The notes under the pieces: model-generated
What the model was told of the DNA's origin: nothing
Database searches by the model: none
What the model saw: only the letters and a program-made list of their open reading frames with translations
Position numbers and translations under genes: made by a program
Shown: positions 42,898 to 53,355 of the stretch, piece by piece
Position numbering within the stretch: the stretch's first letter is position 1
How the letters are laid out: each line of letters opens with the position of its first letter
DNA from: Methylopila sp. Yamaguchi
GTDB taxonomy: Bacteria > Pseudomonadota > Alphaproteobacteria > Rhizobiales > Methylopilaceae
Reading direction: 5' to 3'
Length of the DNA stretch: 64,000 nucleotides
NCBI RefSeq assembly: GCF_002897035.1
Contig: NZ_BAUX01000012.1
Location: 1 to 64,000 of the forward strand

Positions 42898-43830
42898 ATG
42901 AGCCGATCCGAACCTAACCGCGCCGCCGAGATGGAGACGTTCGTCCGCGTCGTGGAGCGGGGCGATTTCTCGGCGGCGGCGCGCGAGCTCCGACAATCGC
43001 CGTCCGCGATCAGCAAGCTGGTCGCCCGGCTTGAGGCGCGGCTCGGCGCCCAGCTCATGACCCGCACCACGCGCAGGCTTCAGCTCACGGCGGAGGGCGA
43101 AGCGTTCTACGAGCGAGCGACGCGCATCCTCGCCGATCTCGACGAGGCCGAACGGGAGGCCGCCGGCGGCGCGGCGCCACGCGGCCGCGTGCGGGTGAAC
43201 TGCAGCGTGTCGTTCGGACAGATGTACGTGCTGCCGCTCGTGCCGGCGTTCCTCGCCCGCTTCCCAGAGGTGACGCTCGACATCGTGCTGACCGACCAGG
43301 TCGTCGATCTCGTGGAGCAGCGCGCGGACGTCGCGATCCGCATCGGGCCGCTCGCCTCCTCCCGGCTCGTCGCGCGCAAGCTCGGCCAGAGCCGTATGGC
43401 GGTCGTCGCCTCGCCGGAGCATCTCGCGCGCCACGGCGTGCCGCGGACGGTCGAAGATCTGGAGCGCCAGCCCCGGATCGGCTTCAACTTCACCCGCACC
43501 GTGCGCGGCTGGCCGTTCCTCGTCGAGGGGCGGACGGTGACCGTTTCCCCCAATGGCCCGGTCCAGGTCGGCGACGGCGAGACGTCGCGGCTGCTGGCGC
43601 TCGCCGGGGTCGGCCTCGCGCGGCATGCGCTGTTCCACATCGGCCCGGACATCGCGGCGGGAACGCTGGTCCCCGTGCTCGAAGAGCTGAACCCAGGCGA
43701 CATCGAGGAGATCCACGCCGTGTTCGTGGGCCGTCCGGGCCGCCTCCCCGCCCGCACTCGAGCCTTTCTCGATTTCCTGGCTGAGGCTGCGGGAGAAATG
43801 AACCGAAGCGGCTGGACCACGCCGCCTTGA
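42898..43830 (+). CDS. LysR-family transcriptional regulator
   Basis: This 310-aa protein has an N-terminal HTH (MEMTFVRVVERGDFSAAARELRQSPSAISKLVARLEARLGAQLMTRTTRRLQLTAEG-type region, with the family signature) and a periplasmic-binding-protein-like C-terminal domain (LARFPEVTLDIVLTDQVVDLVEQRADVAIRIG). The effector is not known. The divergent MFS gene and the dyad at 42862-42884 suggest local control of the exporter. Confidence 0.9.
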   Translation: MSRSEPNRAAEMETFVRVVERGDFSAAARELRQSPSAISKLVARLEARLGAQLMTRTTRRLQLTAEGEAFYERATRILADLDEAEREAAGGAAPRGRVRVNCSVSFGQMYVLPLVPAFLARFPEVTLDIVLTDQVVDLVEQRADVAIRIGPLASSRLVARKLGQSRMAVVASPEHLARHGVPRTVEDLERQPRIGFNFTRTVRGWPFLVEGRTVTVSPNGPVQVGDGETSRLLALAGVGLARHALFHIGPDIAAGTLVPVLEELNPGDIEEIHAVFVGRPGRLPARTRAFLDFLAEAAGEMNRSGWTTPP

Positions 43831-43876
43831 CGCTGCGCGTCGCCACGTCCATCACCGCGCCGACCCTGGAGCGCGC

Positions 43877-44695
43877 ATGCCGCTGTTCGCAATTCCGTTT
43901 CCGATGATCGATCCGATCGCGGTGTCCGTGGGCCCGCTCGCGATCCGCTGGTACGCGCTCGCCTATGTCGCGGGGCTGCTGATCGGCTGGTGGCTCGCCA
44001 AGCGGATCGCCGCCAACGACGCCCTTTGGGGCGCGACGCGGCGCCCGACGCCGCTCGAAGTCGACGACCTCATTCTGTGGGTCGCCTTCGGCGTGATCCT
44101 CGGCGGCCGCATCGGCTATGTGCTGTTCTACAATCCGCTGTATTATCTCGATAATCCCCTGGAGGCGCTGCAGGTCTGGCACGGCGGCATGAGCTTCCAC
44201 GGCGGCCTCGCCGGCGCGGCGCTGGGAATCATCCTGTTCGCCCGGTCGCGCACCTTGCCGGCGCTGCCGATCTTCGACCTCTGCTCGGCGGTCGCGCCCA
44301 TCGGCCTGTTCTTCGGCCGCGTCGCGAACTTCATCAACGGCGAGCTGTTCGGCCGCGTGACGGACGTCCCTTGGGCGATGGTGTTTCCCACCGCGGACGG
44401 CCAGCCGAGGCACCCGAGCCAGCTCTATCAGGCCGCGCTCGAAGGCATTGCGCTGTTCGTGCTGGTTCAGGTCCTCGTGCGCGCCGGCGCGCTGAAGCGC
44501 CCCGGCCTCGTCGGCGGCGCCTTCCTGGCGGGCTACGCCGTCTGCCGCATCATCGGCGAGGAGTTCCGCGAGCCGGACGCACAGATCGGCTTCCTGCCGG
44601 GCGGCCTGACGATGGGGATGGCGCTGTCGCTGCCCATGCTGGCGCTCGGCGCGGTCGTCGTCGTCCTCGCTCTGAAGCGCGCCCGGCGGGCATGA
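43877..44695 (+). CDS. lgt: Prolipoprotein diacylglyceryl transferase Lgt
   Basis: This 272-aa multi-pass membrane protein has IRWYALAYVAG near the N-terminus, the conserved HGGMSFHGGLAGAALG, GRVANFINGELFGRVTD (Lgt signature) and RHPSQLYQAALEG. It attaches diacylglycerol from phosphatidylglycerol to lipobox cysteines of lipoproteins. It overlaps the next gene's start (ATGA at 44692-44695). Confidence 0.95.
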   Translation: MPLFAIPFPMIDPIAVSVGPLAIRWYALAYVAGLLIGWWLAKRIAANDALWGATRRPTPLEVDDLILWVAFGVILGGRIGYVLFYNPLYYLDNPLEALQVWHGGMSFHGGLAGAALGIILFARSRTLPALPIFDLCSAVAPIGLFFGRVANFINGELFGRVTDVPWAMVFPTADGQPRHPSQLYQAALEGIALFVLVQVLVRAGALKRPGLVGGAFLAGYAVCRIIGEEFREPDAQIGFLPGGLTMGMALSLPMLALGAVVVVLALKRARRA

Positions 44696-45783
44696 CCCCG
44701 CTCGGCCGCGAGATCGCCGAGACGATCGCGCAGGACGGGCCGATCACGGTTGAGCGCTACATGGCGCTCTGCCTCGGCCACCCCTCTCACGGCTACTACG
44801 CGACCCGCGATCCCTTCGGGGCGAGCGGCGACTTCGTCACCGCGCCGGAGATCACCCAGATGTTCGGCGAACTCATCGGCCTGTGGTGCGCCGAGGTCTG
44901 GCGGCGCATGGGGGAGCCCGCGCGCGTGGCGCTGATCGAGCTCGGCCCCGGCCGAGGCACGCTTATGGCCGACGCGCTCCGGGCGGCCAGGGCTGTTCCC
45001 GGCTTTCGCGACGCGCTCGACGTGACGCTGGTGGAGACCAGCCCGACGCTTCGGCAGATCCAGCAAGAGAACCTGGCCGCGACGGGCGTGCCGCTCCGCT
45101 GGGCCCTGACGATCGAAGAGGCCCTCGGCGCGCGTCCCATCCTCCTTCTCGCCAACGAGTTCTTCGACGCCCTGCCCATACGCCAGTTCGTACGCACCGA
45201 GGCGGGCTGGCGCGAGCGCATGGTCGGGCTCATCGACGGCGCTCTCGCCTTTGGTCTCGCCGCCGAACCGCCCGCGGACCTGCGCCTCCCGTCCCGTCCG
45301 ATCGGCTTCGTCCTCGAGCTCAATCCGCAGGGGGTGGCGATCGCGGCCCGGATCGGCGCCCATCTCGCGGCCCATGGCGGCGCGGCGCTCGCGCTCGACT
45401 ACGGCGAGGCCTACAGCGCCGGCGACACGCTGCAGGCCATGCGCCGCCACGGCTTCGTCGATCCGCTGGCGGAGCCGGGCGAGGCCGATCTGACGGCCCA
45501 GGTCGATTTCGGCGCGCTCGCTCGCGCGGGTCGCGCGGCCGGGGCGGCCCCCATGGCGCTGCTGCCGCAAGCCGATCTGCTCGAGCGGCTCGGCCTCCAC
45601 GCCCGGGCGGCGCAGCTCGCGCGAAACGCGACGCCCGCCCAGACGGACGCCATCGCGGCCGCCGTGCGGCGGTTGACCGACCGCTCCGCTTCCGGCATGG
45701 GCGCGCTGTTCAAGGCGTTCGCCATCGGCCATCCAGCCCTGGGGCCCCTGCCCGGCTTCGAACCCGACGGAGATTCCCGATGA
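44692..45783 (+). CDS. MidA/NDUFAF7-type SAM-dependent methyltransferase
   Basis: This 363-aa protein matches the MidA/NDUFAF7 (DUF185) family: MALCLGHPSHGYYATRDPFGASGDFVTAPEITQMFGELIGLWCAEVW, then VALIELGPGRGTLMADALRA, ILLLANEFFDALPIRQFV and ALALDYGEAY. In mitochondria the homologue methylates an arginine of complex I and is needed for its assembly. It overlaps lgt and pgeF by four bases at each end, so the three genes form one operon. Confidence 0.9.
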   Translation: MTPLGREIAETIAQDGPITVERYMALCLGHPSHGYYATRDPFGASGDFVTAPEITQMFGELIGLWCAEVWRRMGEPARVALIELGPGRGTLMADALRAARAVPGFRDALDVTLVETSPTLRQIQQENLAATGVPLRWALTIEEALGARPILLLANEFFDALPIRQFVRTEAGWRERMVGLIDGALAFGLAAEPPADLRLPSRPIGFVLELNPQGVAIAARIGAHLAAHGGAALALDYGEAYSAGDTLQAMRRHGFVDPLAEPGEADLTAQVDFGALARAGRAAGAAPMALLPQADLLERLGLHARAAQLARNATPAQTDAIAAAVRRLTDRSASGMGALFKAFAIGHPALGPLPGFEPDGDSR

Positions 45784-46565
45784 CCCTCCCCGTCCCGACC
45801 GTTCAGTCCGAGGCTCTCGCCGCGCTTCCGGGCGTGCGCCACGCCTTCTTCACCCGCCAGGGCGGCGTCTCGACAGGCGTGCTGTCGAGCCTTAACGGCG
45901 GGCTCGGCGCCAAGGACGATCCGGCGAACGTGCACGAGAACCGTCGTCGCATGGCCGCGACGCTGGGCCTTCAGGCCGGACGGATCGCCTTGCCCTGGCA
46001 GGTGCATTCGGCGGAGGTCGCGGTCGCGACCGATCCCTGGACGCGCGAGACCGCGCCGCATGTGGACGCCGTCGTGGTGGCGAGCCCCGGTCTCGCCGCC
46101 GGCGTCACCATCGCCGACTGCGGGCCGATCCTGTTCGCGGACGCGGAGGCTCGCGTGGTCGCCGCCGCTCACGCCGGCTGGCAGGGCGCGTTCAAGGGAG
46201 TGGCGGAGGCGACGCTCGCCAAAATGGAGGAGCTGGGCGCGCGCCGCGAGCGCGTCGTCGCCGTGCTCGGCCCCTGCATCCGGCAGGCGAGCTACGAGGT
46301 CGGCCCAGAGTTCGCCGCCCGCTTCGCCGCGGCCGACGCCTCGAACGCACGCTTCTTCGCGCCCTCGGCGAAGCCCGGCCACGCGCTGTTCGACCTTGGC
46401 GGCTATGTGGTCGCCCGGCTGAAAGCGGCCGGCGTCGGCACGGTCGAGGACGTCGGCCTCGACACCTACGCCGACGAGGAGCGCTTCTTCAGCTACCGCC
46501 GCATGACCCACCGCGGCGAGGACGACTACGGCCGGCTGGTGGCAGCGATCGCGCTCGATCCGTAA
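45780..46565 (+). CDS. pgeF: Peptidoglycan editing factor PgeF (multicopper polyphenol oxidase family)
   Basis: This 261-aa protein has GVRHAFFTRQGGVSTGVLSSLNGG at the start, LPWQVHSAEV, VTIADCGPILFADAEARVVAAAHAGWQGAFKGV and VGLDTYADEERFFSYRR, the conserved features including the Cys and His metal ligands of YfiH/PgeF. PgeF edits peptidoglycan peptide composition by removing UDP-MurNAc-L-Ser. The start overlaps the MidA stop (ATGA). Confidence 0.9.
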   Translation: MTLPVPTVQSEALAALPGVRHAFFTRQGGVSTGVLSSLNGGLGAKDDPANVHENRRRMAATLGLQAGRIALPWQVHSAEVAVATDPWTRETAPHVDAVVVASPGLAAGVTIADCGPILFADAEARVVAAAHAGWQGAFKGVAEATLAKMEELGARRERVVAVLGPCIRQASYEVGPEFAARFAAADASNARFFAPSAKPGHALFDLGGYVVARLKAAGVGTVEDVGLDTYADEERFFSYRRMTHRGEDDYGRLVAAIALDP

Positions 46566-46720
46566 AGGCTTCTGTGACCCTTCTGCGACGAAGGTGCGCA
46601 ACCGCCTCACGGTCGGTTGAGGGCGGTTGGAATAGTTGTTAAGAGCCGCACGCCTTTCCTCGGCGCCACGGTCGTGGACAGCACAACGGCGCCGCGGGGC
46701 GCGCACGAAGGTCGTTCAGC

Positions 46721-47653
<933 letters not shown>

Positions 47654-48209
47654 GCCGATCAGCGCCGCGCGGGTACCGCCGGACGGTCGTCGTCCGGCGC
47701 GTCTCGACGACAGCTGGCTCGTAGCCGGGAACGTCCGCCTCGACCCACATGCCTCGCACCTGCTGGGGGAGTCGCCGGGACGTCAGGACCGGTTCGAACA
47801 GCCCGAAGAAATCGTCCTCCAGCAGCACGCGCGGCCCCCGCTCAACGACCACCTGCCGCGCAGCGTCCCGCAGAGGCAATTGCGGGCCGTAATAGCGCTC
47901 GGCGGCGCTCGTCCGGTACGTGCGCTCTACGGACCGGGTGACGACGACGCGCTCCGCCGGATCGGCCGCCGCGGCGGAGCCTGAGCCAAGGGCTAGTAGA
48001 ACGAGGACCAAGCCTCCGACGCGCGTCATGTCGATCTCCCCGGGGAACCGCCGTAGGAGATGGAGCGCGCCGATCGGCCGTCGAGGCCGGACACGTTGCG
48101 CCGGAACAGCGTTTCTGCTAGCTCACGCGCGCGGCGTCCCACACCCCTGGAGGGGTTCGCCGCCTGAGGCCGTCCGCATCGGGCGGCCAATTCATTTCGG
48201 AGAACTGAT

Positions 48210-48914
48210 ATGTCCGCGACCAAGCCGCTCAAGGCCGAAGCGCGCGAGAAGGCCGGTAAGGGGGCCGCCCGCGCACTTCGCCGTCAAGGTAAGATTCCCG
48301 CCGTCATCTACGGCGGCAAGAAGCCCGCCGTCAGCATCGCGCTCGACGGCCACGAGGCGTTCAAGCTGCTGCACGCCGGTGGCTTCAAGACCACGATTTT
48401 CGAGATCGACACCGGCAAGGGCAAGGAGCGCGTCATCCCGCGCGACTACCAGCGCGACGTCGTGACCGACACCCTGCTGCACGTCGACTTCTTCCGCGTC
48501 ACCGCGTCGTCGGTCGTGGACGTCGAGGTGCCCGTGCACTTCCTCAACGACGAGGCCTCCCCCGGCCTTAAGCGCGGCGGCGTGCTCAACGTCGTGCTGC
48601 ACACCGTGCACGTGAAGGCGGGCGTCGACGACATCCCGACCGCGATCGAAGTCGACCTCAAGGGTCTCGAGATCGGCGACATCATTCACGCCAACGCGGT
48701 GAAGCTGCCGAAGGGCGTCGAGTTCGCGGCCGAGAACCTCGACGAGCTGACCATCGCCACCATCGCCGCGCCGACCGTGGTCGCGGAAGAGGTGGCCGAG
48801 GAGCAGGCCGAGGCGGCCGCCGAGAACCGCGGCGAGACCGTGGAGCCGGAAGAGGGCGCAGAAGGCGAGACCGCCGAGGGCGAGACCTCCGACGAGAAGA
48901 AGTCCGAAGACTGA
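48210..48914 (+). CDS. rplY: 50S ribosomal protein L25 (Ctc form)
   Basis: This 234-aa protein has an N-terminal L25 domain ([51 protein letters not shown]), the DFFRVTA region, and the C-terminal TL5/Ctc domain with [66 protein letters not shown]. The last 40 residues are acidic (Glu-rich), as is usual for alphaproteobacterial L25/Ctc. It binds 5S rRNA. Confidence 0.95.
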   Translation: MSATKPLKAEAREKAGKGAARALRRQGKIPAVIYGGKKPAVSIALDGHEAFKLLHAGGFKTTIFEIDTGKGKERVIPRDYQRDVVTDTLLHVDFFRVTASSVVDVEVPVHFLNDEASPGLKRGGVLNVVLHTVHVKAGVDDIPTAIEVDLKGLEIGDIIHANAVKLPKGVEFAAENLDELTIATIAAPTVVAEEVAEEQAEAAAENRGETVEPEEGAEGETAEGETSDEKKSED

Positions 48915-48939
48915 TCTCGGCCAAGCGGGAGCGACCGAC

Positions 48940-49548
48940 ATGCTGCTCCTGGTCGGCCTCGGCAATCCGGGGCCGAAGTACGAGAAGAACCGGCACAACA
49001 TCGGCTTCATGGCCGTTGACCGGATCGCGTCCCGCCACGGCTTCGGCCCGTGGCGGGCGCGCTTCCAGGGCGAGACGGCGGAGGGCGCGATCGGCGGCGT
49101 GAAGACGCTGCTGCTCAAGCCGCGCACCTACATGAACGAGAGCGGCCGCGCGGTCGCCGAAGCCGCCCGGTTCTTCAAGATCGCCCTGCCCGACATCGTA
49201 GCGCTGCACGACGAGCTCGACCTCGCGCCGGGCAAGCTGCGCGTGAAGATCGGCGGCGGCAACGCCGGCCACAACGGCCTGCGCTCGATCACCGCCCACA
49301 TGGGCAATGATTACAAGCGCGTGCGTCTGGGGATCGGCCACCCCGGCAAGGACGCGGTGCTGTCCTACGTGCTGAACGACTTCGGCAAGGGCGAGATGGG
49401 CTGGGTCGACGTGCTGACCGAAGCCGTCGCCGACGCCGCGGACCTGCTGGCGAGCGCGCAGGACGCGAGCTTCCAGAACAAGGTGCACCTCAGGATGGAG
49501 GCCGCAGGCTTTGGCGAGGTCGAGAAGCTCGGCGCCGCGAGGCCCTGA
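48940..49548 (+). CDS. pth: Peptidyl-tRNA hydrolase
   Basis: This 202-aa protein has [29 protein letters not shown], with the catalytic His in [43 protein letters not shown] (signature) and [15 protein letters not shown]. It recycles peptidyl-tRNA. It follows rplY by 25 bp. Confidence 0.96.
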   Translation: MLLLVGLGNPGPKYEKNRHNIGFMAVDRIASRHGFGPWRARFQGETAEGAIGGVKTLLLKPRTYMNESGRAVAEAARFFKIALPDIVALHDELDLAPGKLRVKIGGGNAGHNGLRSITAHMGNDYKRVRLGIGHPGKDAVLSYVLNDFGKGEMGWVDVLTEAVADAADLLASAQDASFQNKVHLRMEAAGFGEVEKLGAARP

Positions 49549-49569
49549 CGCGGAACGGCTTGATCCGGG

Positions 49570-49594
49570 GACACGAAAACACGAAGTTCGTGTC
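49570..49594. promoter_or_regulatory. Inverted repeat upstream of the VapB-like antitoxin gene
   Basis: GACACGAA-N9-TTCGTGTC, with a nested ACGAA-G-TTCGT, ends 16 bp before the antitoxin ATG. Such dyads are bound by VapBC-type complexes for autoregulation. Confidence 0.6.
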
Positions 49595-49610
49595 GAGGAG
49601 CTTTGGTCAA

Positions 49611-49910
49611 ATGAAGAACGTTACGATTTCGATGGACGACGAGGTCTTGAGCTGGGTGCGGGTGGAGGCCGCGAAGCGCGGCGAAAGCGTTTCGCGCTAC
49701 TTTGCGGCCCTCGCTCTGGAGCGGAAGCAGCAGGATGCGCGTGTGAGCCAGCGGGAGAGCCTGGAGCGTTTCCTGTCCTACCCGACGCGGGATCTGACGC
49801 GCGCCGACGGGACGCTGCCGAGCCGCGAAGAGATCTACGACGATGCGGTGCTTCATCGATACGAACATCCTGGTCTATCTCAGGGACCGGCGAAGCCCGG
49901 CGAAGACTGA
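49611..49910 (+). CDS. VapB-like antitoxin with N-terminal ribbon-helix-helix
   Basis: This 99-aa protein begins MKNVTISMDDEVLSWVRVEAAKRGESVSRYFAALALERKQQ, a ribbon-helix-helix DNA-binding motif. The rest is charged and probably wraps around the toxin. It precedes a PIN-domain toxin and overlaps it by 68 bp. A dyad upstream is its likely operator. Antitoxin identity is inferred from the pair, not from a specific family hit. Confidence 0.78.
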   Translation: MKNVTISMDDEVLSWVRVEAAKRGESVSRYFAALALERKQQDARVSQRESLERFLSYPTRDLTRADGTLPSREEIYDDAVLHRYEHPGLSQGPAKPGED

Positions 49911-50283
49911 GCAGGCGACCGTATGGGTGGGTGAGCTGTCGGACCACGAAGGCCTCGTCGTCAGCCCGCAGGTGATCAACGAGTTCACGGCCGTGCTGAC
50001 CCGGAAGCTCAAGATGTTCAGCCTCGCCGAAGTGGAGCCGATGGTCGCCGAGATCGGCCGCTGGTGCGACGCGCCGCTGACGTTCGAGACGTCGACCTTG
50101 GCCTTCGGGGTTCACGAACGGTTCGGTTTCGCCTGGTGGGACAGCCTGATCGTCGCCTCCGCGCTCCAGTCGAACTGCGACCTCCTGCTGTCCGAAGACA
50201 TGAGCCACGGCCAGCGCATGGGCCCGCTCATGACCATCAATCCCTTCCTCGTCCGACCGGACGAGATCCTCTCTCAAGACTGA
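49843..50283 (+). CDS. vapC: PIN-domain toxin (VapC-type)
   Basis: This 146-aa protein has the PIN acidic residues Asp6 (CFIDTNILVYL), Glu47 region (SPQVINEFTAVL), Asp99 (FAWWDSLIVASAL) and Asp117 (LLLSEDMSHGQ), in the standard order. VapC toxins are metal-dependent RNases, usually cutting tRNA or rRNA. It overlaps the antitoxin gene by 68 bp in another frame. The pair interrupts the otherwise conserved pth-ychF neighbourhood. Confidence 0.87.
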   Translation: MRCFIDTNILVYLRDRRSPAKTEQATVWVGELSDHEGLVVSPQVINEFTAVLTRKLKMFSLAEVEPMVAEIGRWCDAPLTFETSTLAFGVHERFGFAWWDSLIVASALQSNCDLLLSEDMSHGQRMGPLMTINPFLVRPDEILSQD

Positions 50284-50296
50284 TCGGTTCCTCCCC

Positions 50297-51394
50297 ATGG
50301 GCTTCAAATGCGGCATCGTCGGCCTGCCGAACGTCGGCAAGTCGACCCTCTTCAACGCGCTGACGCAGACCGCCGCCGCCCAGGCCGCGAACTATCCGTT
50401 CTGCACGATCGAACCGAATGTCGGCGAAGTCGCGGTGCCCGATCCGCGGCTGCAAAAGCTCGCCGCTATCGCCGGCTCCAAGGAAATCATCCCGACGCGC
50501 CTGACCTTCGTGGACATCGCGGGCCTCGTGCGCGGCGCGTCGAAGGGCGAAGGCCTCGGCAACCAGTTCCTCGCCCACATCCGCGAGGTCGACGCGATCG
50601 CCTATGTCCTCCGCTGCTTCGAGGACGACGACATCACCCATGTCGAAGGCAAGATCGATCCGCTGTCCGACGCCGATACGGTCGAGACCGAGCTGATGAT
50701 CGCCGACCTTGAGAGCCTCGAGAAGCGGGTGGTCGCGCTCGAGAAGCGCGCGCGCTCGAACGACAAGGAGGCGAAGGAGCAGCTTGAGCTCGTCAACCGT
50801 GTGCTCCCGCTGCTGCGGGACGGCAAGCCCGCCCGCCTCGCCAAGATCGCGGACGACGAGCGTGCCGCCTTCGACGCATTGAACCTGCTGACCTCGAAGC
50901 CGGTGCTCTACGTCGCCAACGTGGACGAAGACTCGGCCGTCGGCGGCAACGCCTACTCGGCGCGAGTCGAGGAGCTGGCGAAGGCCGAAGGCGCCGTCGC
51001 GGTCGCGATCTCCGCCCGGATCGAGAGCGAGATCGCGGTGCTGCCCGAGGACGAGCGGACCGAGTATCTGGAGGCGCTCGGCCTGCACGAGCCCGGCCTC
51101 GACCGTCTCATCAACGCCGGCTACCAGCTTCTCGGGCTTGTCACCTACTTCACGGTCGGCCCCAAGGAGACCCGCGCCTGGACGATCGAGCGGGGCACCA
51201 AGGCGCCTGCGGCGGCGGGCGTGATTCACTCCGACTTCGAGAAGGGCTTCATCCGCTCCGAGACCATCGCCTACGACGATTACGTCACGCTGAAGGGCGA
51301 GACGGGGGCGAAGGACGCTGGCAAGATGCGGCTCGAAGGCAAGGAGTACGTCGTCGCCGACGGCGACGTGCTGCACTTCCGCTTCGCGAACTGA
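50297..51394 (+). CDS. ychF: Redox-regulated ATPase YchF
   Basis: This 365-aa Obg-family NTPase has P-loop [14 protein letters not shown], the [11 protein letters not shown] region, [31 protein letters not shown], and the C-terminal TGS-like [51 protein letters not shown]. YchF/OLA1 hydrolyses ATP, binds ribosomes and is linked to stress regulation. A short gap of 13 bp separates it from the toxin gene. Confidence 0.96.
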   Translation: MGFKCGIVGLPNVGKSTLFNALTQTAAAQAANYPFCTIEPNVGEVAVPDPRLQKLAAIAGSKEIIPTRLTFVDIAGLVRGASKGEGLGNQFLAHIREVDAIAYVLRCFEDDDITHVEGKIDPLSDADTVETELMIADLESLEKRVVALEKRARSNDKEAKEQLELVNRVLPLLRDGKPARLAKIADDERAAFDALNLLTSKPVLYVANVDEDSAVGGNAYSARVEELAKAEGAVAVAISARIESEIAVLPEDERTEYLEALGLHEPGLDRLINAGYQLLGLVTYFTVGPKETRAWTIERGTKAPAAAGVIHSDFEKGFIRSETIAYDDYVTLKGETGAKDAGKMRLEGKEYVVADGDVLHFRFAN

Positions 51395-51455
51395 GCGGGC
51401 GGAAGCGGAGCGCGCGCGGCCTGCCCGCACCGTCGTTGCTCAAAGGATGACGTCC

Positions 51456-51920
51456 ATGCCGGACCCCCGCTACGCCTTCGAGGATTTCGCGCCGGGCGAC
51501 AGGGCGGAGTACGGCGGCGTCGTCGTCGACCGCGACGACATGGTGGCCTTCGCCGAGGAGTACGATCCGCAACCGATGCATCTGTCGGAGCATGCGGCGC
51601 GTTCAAGCATGCTCGGCGAGTTGATCGCGTCCGGTTGGTACACCGCGGCGCTGCTGATGCGGATGAACTGCGACCGCTGGCTTGTCGACAGCACCTCGAT
51701 GGGCTCGCCGGGCGTCGATAGCGTCGAGTGGCGCGCCCCGGTGCGCGCGGGCGACCGGCTGACGGTGCGCAGCGAGGTCCTAGCCGCCCGCGCCTCCCGC
51801 AGTCGGCCGGAGATGGGCGTGGTCTCCTTCGCTTTCGACGTGCTGAATCAGGACGGCGTCGTCGTGATGCGGCAGGTCAACGCCGTGATGTTCGGCCGTC
51901 GCAGTCCGGGAGCGGTCTGA
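51456..51920 (+). CDS. MaoC-like (R)-hydratase family protein, first of tandem pair
   Basis: This 154-aa single hot-dog protein matches MaoC: FEDFAPGDRAEYGGVVVDRDDMVAFAEEYDPQPMHLSEHAARSSMLGELIASGWYTAALLMRM, with DPQPMH carrying the catalytic Asp/His pair. It probably hydrates an enoyl-CoA. Start ATG 51456 or 51447. The next gene starts on its stop codon (TGATG) and is a paralogue. Confidence 0.85.
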   Translation: MPDPRYAFEDFAPGDRAEYGGVVVDRDDMVAFAEEYDPQPMHLSEHAARSSMLGELIASGWYTAALLMRMNCDRWLVDSTSMGSPGVDSVEWRAPVRAGDRLTVRSEVLAARASRSRPEMGVVSFAFDVLNQDGVVVMRQVNAVMFGRRSPGAV

Positions 51921-52396
51921 TGCACCTTGAGGACTACGCCCCGGGCGATCGCGCGGAGATCGGCTCGCACCTCTTCACGGCCGACGAAATCCTTCGGTTC
52001 GCGCGGAAGTACGACACCCAGGCCTTTCATCTGTCCGAGGAGGCCGGGCTCGCCGGCCCATTCAAGGGCTTGGCCGCCTCCGGCTGGCACACCTGCGCGG
52101 TGTGGATGAAGCTGATGATCGCGTTCCAGACCCGTATGGCGAAGGAGCGGATGGCGGCGGGCCTGCCGGTCGGCCGCGTCGGCCCCTCGCCCGGCTTCCG
52201 CGATCTGCGCTGGACGGCGCCGGTCATGGCGGGCGACACGCTGACCTACTTCTCAGAGGTGCTGGAGACCCGGCCGAGCGCGTCCCGCCCCGGCTGGGGC
52301 GTGCTCACCGCCCGCAACACGGCGACGAACCAGCGCGGCGTCGAGGTTTTCGCCTTCACGAGCGCGGTGTTCGTCGGCGTGCGGCCGGCGGACTGA
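51920..52396 (+). CDS. MaoC-like (R)-hydratase family protein, second of tandem pair
   Basis: This 158-aa protein parallels the upstream gene: LEDYAPGDRAEIGSHLFTADEILRFARKYDTQAFHLSEEAGLAGPFKGLAASGWHTCAVWMK. Here DPQPMH becomes DTQAFH, keeping the catalytic Asp and His positions. The two genes probably arose by duplication and may form a heterodimer; that is inference. They overlap by one base at the stop codon. Confidence 0.85.
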   Translation: MHLEDYAPGDRAEIGSHLFTADEILRFARKYDTQAFHLSEEAGLAGPFKGLAASGWHTCAVWMKLMIAFQTRMAKERMAAGLPVGRVGPSPGFRDLRWTAPVMAGDTLTYFSEVLETRPSASRPGWGVLTARNTATNQRGVEVFAFTSAVFVGVRPAD

Positions 52397-52405
52397 ACCG
52401 CAGCC

Positions 52406-53281
52406 TCAGCCGCGGAGCACCCGGCCGGCTACCGCGTCGAGCTTCGCCAGCAGCTGCGGATCGCGGCGCTCCGGCGCGGTGACGATGGCGTACTCCAGCG
52501 CCCGGTCCGATCCGAGCGGGCACGGCTCGTGCTCCTCCGGAAAATCGGCGGCGAGCCGCGCCACCAAGCGACGCGCCTTGTCGCCGTTGGCGTGCATCAC
52601 GGCGAGAACGTCGGCGACGTCGACGCCGGCCTCGTGTGGGCGCCAGGCGTCGTAGTCCGTCACCATGCCGACGGTGGCGTAGGAGAGCTCCGCCTCACGC
52701 GCGAGCTTCGCCTCCGGCATGTTCGTCATGCCGACGATCGACGCGCCCATGGCCTTGTAGGCGATGGATTCGGCGCGCGTCGAAAACTGCGGGCCTTCCA
52801 TGCAGACATAGGCGCCGCCGACCACGTGCGGCACGCCTTCGGCCGCCGCGGCCCGGGCGATCCGCGCCACGAGGTTCGGCGCGACGGGGTCCGAAAAGGC
52901 GACGTGCGCCACGCAGCCGGGGCCGAAGAAGGTCGTCTGGCGGCGGAAGGTGCGGTCGATGAACTGGTCCGCCAGCACGAAGGTCCCGGGCGGAAGCTCC
53001 TCGCGGTAGGACCCGCACGCCGACAGTGAGACAAGGTCCGTGACGCCGGCGCGCTTCAGGACGTCGATGTTGGCGCGATAGTCGATATCCGACGGCGACA
53101 GCCGGTGGCCGGCGCCGTGGCGGGGCAGGAAGACGATCGTGGTCGCGCCGATCCGGCCCCGCTTCGGCTTGGCGGACGGCAGCCCCCAAGGGCTTACGAG
53201 ATCGAGCTCCTCGACGCCTTCGAGGCCGGGCAGATCGTAGATCCCCGACCCGCCGATCACGCCCAGAACGGCCTTCGCCAT
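52406..53281 (-). CDS. mtnP: S-methyl-5'-thioadenosine phosphorylase
   Basis: This 291-aa protein has LGVIGGSGIYDLPGLEGVEELDLVSPWGLPSAKPKRGRIGATTIVFLPRHGAGHRLSPSDIDYRANIDVLKRAGVTDLVSLSACGSYREEL, then GGAYVCMEGPQFSTRAES, matching MTA phosphorylase (the CMEGPQFSTRAE signature). It recycles methylthioadenosine from polyamine or homoserine-lactone synthesis to adenine. Confidence 0.94.
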   Translation of the reverse strand: MAKAVLGVIGGSGIYDLPGLEGVEELDLVSPWGLPSAKPKRGRIGATTIVFLPRHGAGHRLSPSDIDYRANIDVLKRAGVTDLVSLSACGSYREELPPGTFVLADQFIDRTFRRQTTFFGPGCVAHVAFSDPVAPNLVARIARAAAAEGVPHVVGGAYVCMEGPQFSTRAESIAYKAMGASIVGMTNMPEAKLAREAELSYATVGMVTDYDAWRPHEAGVDVADVLAVMHANGDKARRLVARLAADFPEEHEPCPLGSDRALEYAIVTAPERRDPQLLAKLDAVAGRVLRG

Positions 53282-53300
53282 CGTTCGCTCCCTGACAATG

Positions 53301-53327
53301 AAAAACGGCGGGCCCGAAGGCCCGCCG
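53301..53327 (-). terminator. Intrinsic terminator of the petABC operon
   Basis: On the minus strand, stem CGGCGGGCC with a TTCG loop and GGCCCGCCG, followed by TTTTT. It sits just after petC and just before the mtnP start. Confidence 0.88.
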
Positions 53328-53355
53328 CTCTATAGCACGGGGTCGTCCGCGAGGA

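Noticed and set aside
47677-47699. Perfect 8-bp stem CGCCGGAC / GTCCGGCG as the prs terminator
   Set aside because: There is no T run after it and it lies within the antisense secreted gene; termination is doubtful.
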